This document shows positions 41,306-48,994 of a stretch of DNA of 64,000 bases, piece after piece. Position 1 is the first letter of the stretch. Each line of letters starts with the position of its first letter. The notes beneath the pieces are model-generated. The model saw nothing but the letters and a program-made list of their open reading frames with translations. It did not search any database and had not been told where the DNA came from. A program made the translations under genes and the position numbers. The DNA is taken from NCBI RefSeq assembly GCF_019458805.1, contig NZ_JAIBOA010000004.1, positions 62,001-126,000 of the forward strand, in the 5' to 3' direction. Source of the DNA: Actinomadura parmotrematis. Lineage in GTDB: Bacteria > Actinomycetota > Actinomycetes > Streptosporangiales > Streptosporangiaceae.

Positions 41306-41323
41306 GGACGTCTAGGGACGTCT
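41305..41323. promoter_or_regulatory. GGGACGTCT operator, site 4 (before int)
   Basis: Two copies of TAGGGACGTC in tandem (GGGACGTCT at 41305-41313 and 41315-41323), one helical turn apart, beginning at the xis stop codon, about 90 bp before the integrase start. Confidence 0.7.
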
Positions 41324-41411
41324 TGTGTTAGCGTCTTTAACGGAACCGCCTGTGAGCAGGGAAAACAGGTGGCTCCTCGGCAACCTCGTCCCTCGCGAGG
41401 AGTGATCGCGG

Positions 41412-42554
41412 ATGAAGATCCTGATCGGCAGGTACGAAGGGTCGATCTACGTCGAGGGAGACGGCTACACCGGCGCCATCTCCCTCGGCTTCGGCCCGGA
41501 CGGCAAGCGCAAGCGGATCAAGCGGAAGGGGCGCACCAAGGAACAGGTCACCGAGAAGCTGATCGAGGCCGCCAAGGACCTCGATCGGAACGTCAAGACG
41601 GAGCGGAACTACAGCGTCGCGAACGCGGTCAACGACTTCCTTCGCTCTCTGGACAAGAGCGGCAAGGCGCCCGCCACGCTGGGGGCTTACCGGTCGCTCG
41701 CCGATCACCAGCTCATCCCGTTCATCGGGCGGACCCGTCTCGCGAAGCTCACCGCCGACGATGTCGAGACCTGGTTGAACGGACGGTCCGAGCACCTGAC
41801 CACGTCGTCTCTCGGCATCGTCCACGGCCTTCTCAAGAGGGCGATCAAGCGCGCGGAGCGGCATGACAAGGTCGGCCGGAACGTGGCGACCCTGGTGGAC
41901 ACGCCGGAGGGCAAGGCCGGACGGGTGTCGCGTGCCCTGAACCTGGAACAGGCGGGCCTCCTGCTCGCCGAAGCGGCCAAGCCCGAGCATCGGCTCGGCG
42001 CGTACGTGATCCTCGGGATCGTCTCCGGGCTTCGCACGGAGGAACTGCGGATGCTCAAGTGGAGCGCGCTCGACCTCGACAAGGCCACGGTCTACGTACT
42101 GCGCTCCGACCGGCACCGCGGCGAGACCAAGACGAAGAAGAGCCGGCGCGGGCTCGGCATCGCGGACGCGGGCGTGGATGCGCTGCGCGCCTTGCGCGCG
42201 AGGCAGGCGGCCGAGAAGCTCGCCGCCGGGGACGCCTACACGGATCACGATCTCGTCTTCTGCAAGGAGGACGGGAGCCCGTTCAACGCCGAGATGGTGC
42301 GTCGCCGATTCCGGCACGTGCTCAACGCGGCCGGACTCGACGGCGACAAGTGGACGCCGCGCGAACTGCGGCACACCTTCGTGTCCCTGCTCAGCGACCA
42401 CGGCGTTCCGATCGAGAAGATCAGCGATCTCGTCGGGCACAAGAACACGAAGATCACCGAGACCGTCTACCGGCACCAGCTCCGTCCGGAGATCCGCGAC
42501 GGCGCGCAGCACATGAACGACATCTTCAAGGCCAAGGGAGCCAGGTCCGCGTAG
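41412..42554 (+). CDS. int: Tyrosine site-specific integrase
   Basis: 380 residues with GAGGAGTG before the ATG. N-terminal arm-binding domain (about 1-60), SAM-like core-binding domain (about 68-150, VNDFLRSLDKSGKAPATLGAYRSLADHQLIPFIG), and a catalytic domain with Arg I in SGLRTEEL (about 206), the HxxR box as ELRHTF (about 318) and the nucleophilic Tyr in GHKNTKITETVY (about 353). It integrates the element by recombination at the 15-bp repeat; the right copy begins 80 bp after its stop. Confidence 0.95.
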   Translation: MKILIGRYEGSIYVEGDGYTGAISLGFGPDGKRKRIKRKGRTKEQVTEKLIEAAKDLDRNVKTERNYSVANAVNDFLRSLDKSGKAPATLGAYRSLADHQLIPFIGRTRLAKLTADDVETWLNGRSEHLTTSSLGIVHGLLKRAIKRAERHDKVGRNVATLVDTPEGKAGRVSRALNLEQAGLLLAEAAKPEHRLGAYVILGIVSGLRTEELRMLKWSALDLDKATVYVLRSDRHRGETKTKKSRRGLGIADAGVDALRALRARQAAEKLAAGDAYTDHDLVFCKEDGSPFNAEMVRRRFRHVLNAAGLDGDKWTPRELRHTFVSLLSDHGVPIEKISDLVGHKNTKITETVYRHQLRPEIRDGAQHMNDIFKAKGARSA

Positions 42555-42633
42555 GCGGGTGGCTCCCGATCTGGCTCCCCTGGCGGGGGCCGGACGCGGC
42601 GGCGGGCTCTCACCTGGCACGGACCGGGAGCCG
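42536..42633. repeat. GGCTCCC repeats near the right end (candidate integrase arm sites)
   Basis: GGCTCCC or its complement at 42536, 42561, 42573 and 42627. The last directly abuts the attachment repeat. Same heptamer as at the left end. Confidence 0.5.
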
Positions 42634-42648
42634 CCCCTAAGGGTTCCT
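42634..42648. repeat. Attachment-site repeat, right copy
   Basis: CCCCTAAGGGTTCCT, identical to 33398-33412, 80 bp after int. Marks the junction with chromosomal sequence carrying the sigma-like gene and tRNA array. Confidence 0.75.
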
Positions 42649-42702
42649 TAACGGGGGCATAAGAGGGGTGACCTGGGGAGATCGTGGTGTCAGGTTCGGG
42701 GT

Positions 42703-42942
42703 GTGGCACTGCGATACGGCAAGAACAGCGATGTCCTTCCCTTCGGTGTCGGGGAGGAGCGGGCCGGCGTCGCGCGGGCCTACCGGGCGCTGCCGGCGGC
42801 GCACCGGGAGATCCTCGCGGAGACGTTCCTGCGGGAGCGGACGGTCGACGAGGCGGCGCGGCGGCTGGGGGTGCCGGTGGACGTGGTGAAGAGCCGCGTC
42901 TACCAGGCCATGCGGGCGCTCCGGGTGGCGCTCGACACCTAG
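42703..42942 (+). CDS. Mini-protein consisting of a sigma-70 region 4-like HTH
   Basis: 79 residues from GTG. Residues about 25-79 match region 4 of ECF sigma factors (YRALPAAHREILAETFLRERTVDEAARRLGVPVDVVKSRVYQAMRALRVALDT). Region 2 is absent, so it cannot be a normal sigma factor. It may be a regulatory fragment or a truncated sigma gene, possibly disrupted long ago by integration next door (the element ends 54 bp upstream). The start has no strong RBS. Confidence 0.7.
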   Translation: MALRYGKNSDVLPFGVGEERAGVARAYRALPAAHREILAETFLRERTVDEAARRLGVPVDVVKSRVYQAMRALRVALDT

Positions 42943-43037
42943 GCGTTCGCCATTGCGCGGATAAAAGGGTTGCCCGGGTGGAACGCGTCGGGCAGAGTGG
43001 GCGTCATAACGACGGCACCGGAGGAGGGAACGGCGAG

Positions 43038-43100
43038 ATGCGAAGTCATCGAATGCAGAGCCGACGCCCCTTCGGTCCCCAGCGCCATCGACGAGCGTGA
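43038..43100 (+). CDS. Candidate 20-residue basic peptide ORF
   Basis: ATG at 43038 with a strong GGAGGAGGG about 10 bases upstream; a 20-codon Arg/His-rich frame (starts MRSHRMQSRR) closed by TGA, followed 21 bp later by an intrinsic terminator. Either a small peptide gene or a leader. The terminator and RBS support real expression, but nothing is known of its function. Confidence 0.5.
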   Translation: MRSHRMQSRRPFGPQRHRRA

Positions 43101-43121
43101 GCCTGGCCTCCCTCGTCGGAG

Positions 43122-43151
43122 CCGCCCGCGGACCAGCAGGTCCGCGGGCGG
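43122..43151 (+). terminator. Intrinsic terminator before the tRNA array
   Basis: Perfect 13-bp stem CCGCCCGCGGACC / complement (43122-43134, 43139-43151), loop AGCA, followed by TTCTGTTT. It separates the small ORF from the tRNA genes. Confidence 0.85.
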
Positions 43152-43164
43152 TTCTGTTTCTCGC

Positions 43165-43249
43165 GGAGGGTTGGCCGAGTGGTAAGGCAGCGGTCCGCTA
43201 AGCCGTGGTCGAGGGTTTCCTCGCGTGAGTTCGATCCTCACACTCTCCG
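43165..43249 (+). tRNA. tRNA-Ser (GCT)
   Basis: 85 nt. Acceptor GGAGGGT pairs with ACTCTCC; anticodon loop CCGCTAA; long variable arm with a GAGG/CCTC helix as in class II tRNAs; T-arm GTGAG-TTCGATC-CTCAC; discriminator G. No encoded CCA. Confidence 0.92.
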
Positions 43250-43254
43250 TTTCC

Positions 43255-43327
43255 GGCGGATAGGGGCACTGGCGTGCCCGGCGGTCTCATAAACCGTTTC
43301 AGGCGGGTTCGATTCCCGCATCCGCCA
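43255..43327 (+). tRNA. tRNA with CAT anticodon (Met or Ile2), non-consensus
   Basis: 73 nt, full cloverleaf: acceptor GGCGGAT/ATCCGCC, D-stem GGGC/GCCC, anticodon loop CTCATAA, T-stem GCGGG/CCCGC. Position 8 is A instead of the nearly invariant U, and A21 is replaced. It lacks the three G-C pairs of initiator tRNA. Could be elongator Met or an Ile tRNA read after lysidine modification. Confidence 0.8.
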
Positions 43328-43340
43328 CGCAATTCATCAG

Positions 43341-43413
43341 GTCCCCGTGGCGTAGTGGAGAACGCGTCGGATTACGAATCCGAAGATCGCAGGTTCGAGT
43401 CCTGCCGGGGACG
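43341..43413 (+). tRNA. tRNA-Arg (ACG)
   Basis: 73 nt: acceptor GTCCCCG/CGGGGAC, D-arm GCGT/ACGC, anticodon stem TCGGA/TCCGA with loop TTACGAA, T-arm GCAGG/CCTGC. Wobble A suggests deamination to inosine. No encoded CCA. Confidence 0.9.
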
Positions 43414-43414
43414 C

Positions 43415-43487
43415 GGCGGTCGTGGTGTAGTGGTCTGCACGCCGGGTCGTGGCCCCGGAGGTCCCGGTTCGATTCCGGGCGGTCGCC
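43415..43487 (+). tRNA. tRNA-His (GTG)
   Basis: 73 nt including the extra G(-1) opposite C73: acceptor GCGGTCG/CGGTCGC, D-arm GTGT/GCAC, anticodon stem CCGGG/CCCGG with loop TCGTGGC, T-stem CCCGG/CCGGG. Begins one nucleotide after tRNA-Arg ends, so the two must be separated by precise processing. Confidence 0.88.
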
Positions 43488-43656
43488 CTCCGCGGACGTG
43501 CGGCGGCGTCGCCGCAGATCGGGTCCGCGGACGCCGTGCGCGCCGGCCGGTCCGGCGAGACCGGTGGTTTCGACCGCTCCGGCGAAGGTAGGTACCCCGA
43601 CGAGCCCGCGGGCCGGCCCGACCGGCCGCGGGGATGAGACCTCCGGCAGGGGGCAT

Positions 43657-43690
43657 CGGTGGCCGGGTGCAGGTGTGCATCCGGCCACCG
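43657..43690 (+). terminator. Hairpin after the tRNA array
   Basis: 15-bp stem with one G-U pair (GGTGGCCGGGTGCA and partner; 43657-43671, 43676-43690), loop GGTG. It lies 37 bp before the kinase start and 169 bp after tRNA-His; no other gene is seen in 43488-43726. Confidence 0.65.
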
Positions 43691-43726
43691 GTGTGTGCGG
43701 CGGGCGGGGCGGCGTAGGGTGCGGTC

Positions 43727-44956
43727 ATGATCGAGGCAGTGCCCGGGGCCGTGCTGGGCGGCCGCTACCGGCTGGAGGAGCCGGTCGGCGACGGCGGCAT
43801 GGCGACGGTGTGGCGGGCGCGCGACCTGGTGCTGGAGCGCGCCGTCGCGGTCAAGGTGCCGAAGGAGCACGCCGCCGCGCTGCGCCGCGAGGCGACCGCG
43901 GCGGCCGGGCTGAGCCATCCCGGCATCACCGCCGTGCACGACTACGGCGAGGACGACCTGCCCTATGTCGTCATGGAGCTGCTCGACGGCCGGACGCTCG
44001 CGGCGCGCCTCGCCGAGGGGACGCCGGACGCCGCGGAGGCCGCCCGGATCGGCGCCGGCGTGGCGGCGGCGCTCGCCGCCGCGCACCGGGCCGGGGTGGT
44101 GCACCGCGACATCAAGCCCGCCAACGTGGTCCTCACGCCCGACGGCGTGAAGGTCCTGGACTTCGGCATCGCGTTCACCCCGCGCGACACCGGCGACGGC
44201 CCGCTGTTCGGGACGCCCGGCTACCTGGCGCCCGAGCTGGCGAGCGGCGCCGAGCCCGCCCCGTCCGCCGACGTCTACTCGCTCGGCGTCGTGCTGCGCG
44301 AGATGGGGCTCGGCGGCCTGGACGTGGTCCGCCGCTCCCTCGACCCGATCCCCGAGGCGCGGCCGGCCGCCGCCGAGGTCGCCGCCGACCTCGGCGAGGC
44401 CCCCGCGCCGGTGCCGGCCGGCTCCGCGAGCGTCCCGAACCCGCCGACGAAGGTGCTGGACGCGCCGCCGTCCCCGGCGCGCCGCCCGCTGGCGCTCATC
44501 GGCGGGATCGTCGCCGCGCTCGTCCTGGTCGGGCTGGTGCTCGCGCTCGCCACCGGCGGCGGGGACGGCGCCACGCCGCGGGCGGCGGCGCCCCCCGCGA
44601 CCACGCCCGCCGCCCCCGCGACGCGGGCGACGCCCGGCGGCTGCGCCGTCCGGTACGCGGTCGTCGGGCGCTGGCCCGGCGGGTTCCAGGCGCAGGTGCG
44701 CGTCACCAACGCCGGGGACGCGCCGGTGGACGGCTGGCGGCTCACCTGGACGTTCGCCGGCGGCCAGGAGATCACCCAGCTGTGGAACGGGTCGCCCGAC
44801 CAGCGGGGCGACCGCGTCACCGTCACCGCCGCCGACTACAACCGCGCCCTCGCGGCGGGCGCGACCGCCGAGTTCGGCTTCCTCGGCAAGGCGGACGCGG
44901 GCGGCGTCCCCGCAGAGTTCGCGCTGAACGGGACGGCCTGCCAGATCCAGCGATAG
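43727..44956 (+). CDS. Receptor Ser/Thr protein kinase with extracellular CBM2-like cellulose-binding module
   Basis: 409 residues. Hanks-type kinase at about 12-225: Gly loop [16 protein letters not shown], catalytic HRDIKPANV (about 126), [27 protein letters not shown]. After a Pro-rich linker comes one membrane helix (about 254-277, [23 protein letters not shown]). The outside part (about 304-409) matches carbohydrate-binding module family 2: paired Cys at both ends, [37 protein letters not shown]. It suggests a kinase that senses cellulose or similar polysaccharide. The ceb operon lies 2 kb downstream. Overall kinase domain is short but all key motifs are present. Confidence 0.9.
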   Translation: MIEAVPGAVLGGRYRLEEPVGDGGMATVWRARDLVLERAVAVKVPKEHAAALRREATAAAGLSHPGITAVHDYGEDDLPYVVMELLDGRTLAARLAEGTPDAAEAARIGAGVAAALAAAHRAGVVHRDIKPANVVLTPDGVKVLDFGIAFTPRDTGDGPLFGTPGYLAPELASGAEPAPSADVYSLGVVLREMGLGGLDVVRRSLDPIPEARPAAAEVAADLGEAPAPVPAGSASVPNPPTKVLDAPPSPARRPLALIGGIVAALVLVGLVLALATGGGDGATPRAAAPPATTPAAPATRATPGGCAVRYAVVGRWPGGFQAQVRVTNAGDAPVDGWRLTWTFAGGQEITQLWNGSPDQRGDRVTVTAADYNRALAAGATAEFGFLGKADAGGVPAEFALNGTACQIQR

Positions 44957-44970
44957 CCAGGGAGAACGCC

Positions 44971-45762
44971 ATGACCCTGCCCCCCGACCCCGGCGCCCTC
45001 ACGCCCGGCCAGGCCCGCGCGCTGTTCCGCGGCGGCCTCCGCACCCCCACCGCCGGCTGGTGCGCCGGCTGGGCGCAGGCCAACCTCATCGCCGTCCCGA
45101 AGGACCAGGCGTACGACGTGCTGCTGTTCGCGCAGCGCAACCCCAAGCCGTGCCCGGTGCTGGACGTCACCGAGCCCGGCGAGCCCACCGCGCGGATCTT
45201 CCGCGGCGACCTGCGCACCGACCTGCCCGGCTACGTCGTCTACGAGAACGGCGTTCCCGTCGCCGAGACCGCCGACGCCGCCGAGCACTGGCGGCCCGAC
45301 CTCGTGGCGTTCCTCATCGGGTGCAGCTTCACCTTCGAGGGCGCGCTCCGCGAGGCCGGCGTGCCCGTCCGGCACGTCGACCAGGGCGTCAACGTGCCGA
45401 TGTACCGCACCGACCGGACGTGCCGCCGGGCCGGGGGCCTCGGCGGCCCGCTGGTCGTGTCGATGCGGCCGGTCCCCGCCGACCGCGTCGCCGACGCCGT
45501 CCGCATCACCGCCCGCTACCCGGCGGTGCACGGCGCGCCCGTGCACGTCGGCGACCCCGGCGCGCTCGGCATCGCCGACCTGGACCGGCCCGACTTCGGC
45601 GACCCGGTGGAGGTGCGGGTGGACGAGATCCCGGTGTTCTGGGCGTGCGGCGTCACCCCGCAGGCCGCCGTCATGCACTCGCGGCCGGAGTTCGCCATCG
45701 GCCACGCCCCCGGCCACATGGCGATCACCGACGCGCGCGACAGCGCCTACCTCGTCCCGTGA
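44971..45762 (+). CDS. DUF1445 family putative hydro-lyase (D-glutamate cyclase-like)
   Basis: 263 residues, RBS AGGGAGAA before ATG. Family blocks: ARALFRGG...[112 protein letters not shown]. The family contains D-glutamate cyclase and putative hydro-lyases; substrate here unknown. 14 bp after the kinase gene, so likely the same operon. Confidence 0.88.
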   Translation: MTLPPDPGALTPGQARALFRGGLRTPTAGWCAGWAQANLIAVPKDQAYDVLLFAQRNPKPCPVLDVTEPGEPTARIFRGDLRTDLPGYVVYENGVPVAETADAAEHWRPDLVAFLIGCSFTFEGALREAGVPVRHVDQGVNVPMYRTDRTCRRAGGLGGPLVVSMRPVPADRVADAVRITARYPAVHGAPVHVGDPGALGIADLDRPDFGDPVEVRVDEIPVFWACGVTPQAAVMHSRPEFAIGHAPGHMAITDARDSAYLVP

Positions 45763-45828
45763 CCGCACCGGTGCCGCGGCCGTGAGACCCTGGACGCCGG
45801 TTGTTCCGGCTGGCGGGGGAGAGGCGCG

Positions 45829-46032
45829 ATGGCGCAGGGCACGGTCAAGTTCTTCAGCGACGACAAGGGCTTCGGGTTCATCACGCCCGACGACGGCGGC
45901 GCGGACGTGTTCGTCCACCACTCGGCCATCACGATGACCGGGTACCGGACGCTGCGCGAGGACCAGCGCGTCGAGTACACCGTCGAGCAGGGCCAGAAGG
46001 GGCCGCAGGCCGCGGACGTGCGGCCTCTCTAG
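45829..46032 (+). CDS. Cold-shock protein (CspA family)
   Basis: 67 residues: single cold-shock domain with RNP1 KGFGFITP (about 15-22) and RNP2 VFVHHSAI (about 29-36). Binds single-stranded nucleic acids as an RNA chaperone. The RBS GGGGGAGAGG precedes the ATG; untypically short linker to the neighbouring genes. Confidence 0.96.
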   Translation: MAQGTVKFFSDDKGFGFITPDDGGADVFVHHSAITMTGYRTLREDQRVEYTVEQGQKGPQAADVRPL

Positions 46033-46054
46033 GCGGCCCCTCCGGGCGGCGCCG

Positions 46055-46465
46055 CTACTCCTGGACCAGGCAGCGGCCGGTGACCTCGTTCGGCGTCAGC
46101 CGGATGTGGGCCTCCTTGTCGCCGCCCGGCCAGGGCTGCACCGACGGCGTCGTGGCCTCCTCCTCGGGGGACATCCGGTGCGCGCCGCCGCGCAGCAGGA
46201 CGCTCCACCCCTCCTTCTTGGCGGTGGTGATGTCGTCCACCTCGAAGGCGATCCGCACCTCCGCGCCGCGCAGGTGCGAGTTCAGGCTGAAGTCCAGGCG
46301 GCCGTTCAGCGTGGTGCGCAGCACGATCGTCTCGCCGTCGACCGCGTAGTTGACGGGGACGACGGTCGGCCCCTGCCCGTCGTCGAACGCGACGCGCCCG
46401 ATCCCGCCCGGCGAGATCCGCCGGAAGCACTCGGCGCGGTCCAGTTCCGTCATGACGGGCGGCAT
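46055..46465 (-). CDS. Pyridoxamine 5'-phosphate oxidase-fold (flavin/F420-binding) protein
   Basis: 136 residues from the ATG at 46465 (AAGGAGG upstream). The split-barrel pattern is readable: MTELDRAECFRRISPGGIGRVAFDDGQGPTVVPVNYAVDGETIVLRTT, then VRIAFEVDDITTAKKEGWSVLLRGGAHRM. Members bind FMN, F420 or haem; the role here is unknown. Convergent with csp and separate from the ceb operon. Confidence 0.85.
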   Translation of the reverse strand: MPPVMTELDRAECFRRISPGGIGRVAFDDGQGPTVVPVNYAVDGETIVLRTTLNGRLDFSLNSHLRGAEVRIAFEVDDITTAKKEGWSVLLRGGAHRMSPEEEATTPSVQPWPGGDKEAHIRLTPNEVTGRCLVQE

Positions 46466-46571
46466 CGGTCCTCCTTGATCGTCCAGCTCGTTCCCCGGGC
46501 ACCTTCCCACAAGGGCGGGCCTTCATCCCCGGCCGAACGTCCCGAAAAACGCCGGTCCGGCGCTCCGCGGA

Positions 46572-47582
46572 TCAGGCGGAGTCGCGGCGGACCAGGTGCG
46601 GCCGCAGGATGACCACCGGGTCGTCGACCCGCTCGCCGCGGATCCGGGCGATCAGCAGCCGCGTCATCCGCTCCCCGATCTCCTCGGGGGACTGGTGCAC
46701 GGTGGTGAGCGGCGGGTCGGCGAGCTCGGCGCCCGCCGAGTCGTCGAACCCGACGACCGCGACGTCCTCGGGCACCCGGCGGCCCCGGCGGCGCAGCGCC
46801 CGCAGCGCGCCGAGCGCCATCGGGTCGGACGCCGCGAAGATCGCGTCGAGGTCGGGGTGGCGGTCCAGCAGCTCGTCGGCGGCGGCGATGCCGCTCGCCT
46901 CGCTGAAGTCGCCGTAGGCCACGAACTCCGGCAGGCCCGCCTCGGCGAGCGTCACCCGGTAGCCGTTCAGGCGGTCCAGGCCGGCGCCCATGTCCTGCGG
47001 CCCCGCGACGGCGGCGATGCGGCGCCGGCCCTGCGCGAGCAGGTGACCGACGGCCTCCTCGGCGCCGGTCCGGTTGTCCACGTCCACGTAGCTGACCGGG
47101 GTGAGGCCGGGCGGCCGGCCGTTCAGCACCGTCGGCACGCCGCCCGCCTCCAGCCGGGCGGGCAGCGGGTCGTCGGCGTGCAGCGAGGTGAACAGCACGC
47201 CGTCGACGTGCTGCAGCGTCAGGTACTGCTCCAGCCGGGCGTACTCCTCGGGGGAGCGGGCGAGGGCCAGCAGCAGCTGGAAGGCGGTACCGCCGAGCCC
47301 GGTGGAGATGCCGCGGATGATGCCGGCGAAGTAGGGCTCGCCGAACAGCCGCTGCTCGGACTCGGCGATCACCAGCGCGACGGTGTCGGTGCGCCGGGTC
47401 ACCAGCGAGCGGGCCGCCCGGTTCGGCACGTAGCCGAGCTCGGCGATGGCCGCGTGCACGGCCTCCCGGGCCTGCTCGCTGACCCGCGGCGATCCGTTGA
47501 TCACCCGGGACACGGTGCCCCGGCCGACCCCCGCCCGCGCCGCGACCTCTTCCAGCGTCGGGCGGGTGCTGCTCCCCGTCAT
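46572..47582 (-). CDS. cebR: LacI-family repressor of cellobiose uptake, CebR-type
   Basis: 336 residues. LacI HTH at 8-55 (TLEEVAARAGVGRGTVSRVINGSPRVSEQAREAVHAAIAELGYVPNRAARSL), then a periplasmic-binding-like sugar domain (FGEPYFAGIIRGIS, VDGVLFTS, VGHLLAQGRRRIAAVAGP, DAIFAASDPMALGALRAL, VAVVGFDDS). It lies 29 bp after bglC in the same direction. A perfect CebR-type box (GTGGGAGCGCTCCCAC) precedes the first gene of the operon, so it most likely represses ceb genes until cello-oligosaccharide binds. Confidence 0.9.
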   Translation of the reverse strand: MTGSSTRPTLEEVAARAGVGRGTVSRVINGSPRVSEQAREAVHAAIAELGYVPNRAARSLVTRRTDTVALVIAESEQRLFGEPYFAGIIRGISTGLGGTAFQLLLALARSPEEYARLEQYLTLQHVDGVLFTSLHADDPLPARLEAGGVPTVLNGRPPGLTPVSYVDVDNRTGAEEAVGHLLAQGRRRIAAVAGPQDMGAGLDRLNGYRVTLAEAGLPEFVAYGDFSEASGIAAADELLDRHPDLDAIFAASDPMALGALRALRRRGRRVPEDVAVVGFDDSAGAELADPPLTTVHQSPEEIGERMTRLLIARIRGERVDDPVVILRPHLVRRDSA

Positions 47583-47611
47583 GCGCTCCCCTTCTTCGTC
47601 GGCGGGCGCGC

Positions 47612-48994
47612 TCAGAGCGCGCCGCGCTCGATCACCTCGGCGTACCAGCGCGCGCTGTCCTTGAGGGTGCGGCGCTGCGTGGCGTAGTCCACATGGATCA
47701 TGCCGAACCGCTTGCCGTAACCCCAGGCCCACTCGAAATTATCCAGCAGCGACCAGACGAAGTAGCCGCGCAGCGGCACACCCGCCGCGATCGCCCGGTG
47801 GCAGGCGGTGAGGTGCCGCCGCACATAGTCGATGCGGCCCTCGTCGTGCACCGTTCCACCGGCGTCCGGGACCTCGTCGTAGCCGGCGCCGTTCTCGGTG
47901 ATGTGCAGCGGCAGCGCCGGGTACTCGCGGTGCAGCCGGGTCAGCACCTCCAGCAGCCCCTCCTCGTCGATCTCCCAGCCCATGCCGGTGGCGGGCCGGC
48001 CGCCGTCGACGAACCGGACGTGGCCGCTGCCGACCCACGGCGAGTGCGACGAGAACGGCGACGACACCGCCTGCGTGGCCTCGCCGGGCCGCCCGGACAC
48101 GGTGTGCCGGGTGTAGTAGTTGACGCCGAGGTGGTCGAGCGGCTGCGCGATCGTCTTCAGGTCGGCGTCGGCGGGCGCGAAGCCGAGGTCGGCGACGTCG
48201 GCGAGGACGTCGTCGGGGTAGCGGCCGAGCAGCAGCGGGTCGAGGAAGAACCGGTTCTGCAGGCCGTCGATGCGGCGGGCCGCGTCCAGGTCGTCGGGGT
48301 GGCCGGAGGCGGCCGACACCGCGTACAGGTTGACCGCGGCGCCGAACCGGTTGGCGGGCTGGCGGGCCCGCATCGCCTCGACCGCGAGGCCGTGGCCGAG
48401 CATCAGGTGGTGCGCCGCCCGCAGGGACGCGGCGCCGTCGCGGCGGCCCGGCGCGTGCTCGCCGGAGGCGTAGCCGAGGAACGCCGCGCACCACGGCTCG
48501 TTGATCGTCGTCCAGTTGCGGACGCGGTCGCCGAGCGCCTCGTGCACCACGGCGGCGTAGTCGGCGAAGCGGTGCGCGGTGTCGCGGTCCGGCCAGCCGC
48601 CCGCCGCCTCCAGCGGGCTCGGCAGGTCCCAGTGGTACAGCGTCGGCCAGGGCGCGATGCCGGCCTCCAGCAGCCGGTCCACCAGGCGCCGGTAGAAGTC
48701 GAGCCCGGCCTGGTTGACCTCGCCGGCGCCCGCCGGCAGCACCCGCGTCCAGGAGATGGAGAAGCGGTAGGCGGTGAGGCCGACCTCCCGCATCAGGCCG
48801 ACGTCGCCCTCGAAGCGGTGGTAGTGGTCGACCGCGACGTCGCCGGTGTCGCCGTTCAGCACCTTGCCGGGGGTGTGGCTGAAGTCGTCCCAGATGGAGG
48901 GGCCGCGGCCGTCCTCGTCCCAGGCGCCCTCGATCTGGTACGCGGCGGTCGCCGCGCCCCACCCGAAGCCGGGCGGGAACTCCAGGGAGGTCAT
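47612..48994 (-). CDS. bglC: Glycoside hydrolase family 1 intracellular beta-glucosidase
   Basis: 460 residues. GH1 barrel: N-terminal FPPGFGWGAATAAYQIEGAWDEDGRGPSIWD, acid/base Glu in TTINEPW (about 171), nucleophile Glu in ITENGAGY (about 365), and SLLDNFEWAWGY near the end. No signal peptide, so it cleaves imported cellobiose or cello-oligosaccharides to glucose. Start overlaps the cebG stop by ATGA. Confidence 0.95.
   Translation of the reverse strand: MTSLEFPPGFGWGAATAAYQIEGAWDEDGRGPSIWDDFSHTPGKVLNGDTGDVAVDHYHRFEGDVGLMREVGLTAYRFSISWTRVLPAGAGEVNQAGLDFYRRLVDRLLEAGIAPWPTLYHWDLPSPLEAAGGWPDRDTAHRFADYAAVVHEALGDRVRNWTTINEPWCAAFLGYASGEHAPGRRDGAASLRAAHHLMLGHGLAVEAMRARQPANRFGAAVNLYAVSAASGHPDDLDAARRIDGLQNRFFLDPLLLGRYPDDVLADVADLGFAPADADLKTIAQPLDHLGVNYYTRHTVSGRPGEATQAVSSPFSSHSPWVGSGHVRFVDGGRPATGMGWEIDEEGLLEVLTRLHREYPALPLHITENGAGYDEVPDAGGTVHDEGRIDYVRRHLTACHRAIAAGVPLRGYFVWSLLDNFEWAWGYGKRFGMIHVDYATQRRTLKDSARWYAEVIERGAL

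Larger units (their letters stand above)
33398..42648. mobile_element. Integrative conjugative element (AICE-like), about 9.25 kb
   Basis: Bounded by a 15-bp direct repeat (CCCCTAAGGGTTCCT at 33398-33412 and 42634-42648). Contents, left to right: HTH-PLD-like regulator, two small genes, HD phosphohydrolase, HAD nucleotidase-like gene, NUDIX hydrolase, second HTH-PLD-like regulator, six small overlapping genes with an FtsK/SpoIIIE-type Tra protein, xis, int. The Tra-xis-int order next to one end is typical of actinomycete integrative and conjugative elements that transfer double-stranded DNA. NUDIX-containing Pif of pSAM2 is a precedent for the NUDIX gene. No RepSA, RepAM or prim-pol initiator is recognisable. 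GC is lower at 35.85-36.7 kb. Confidence 0.85.

Noticed and set aside
33398..42648. Integration into a tRNA gene 3' end
   Set aside because: The 15-bp repeat has no T-arm or acceptor sequence, and the tRNA array lies intact over 500 bp outside the repeat.
33398..42648. Prophage
   Set aside because: No capsid, terminase, portal or tail genes; the FtsK-like Tra and xis-int order fit a conjugative element.
42970..43185. 71-codon ORF before the tRNA-Ser gene
   Set aside because: It runs through the terminator hairpin and into the tRNA, with no RBS; the short ORF at 43038 in another frame has an RBS.
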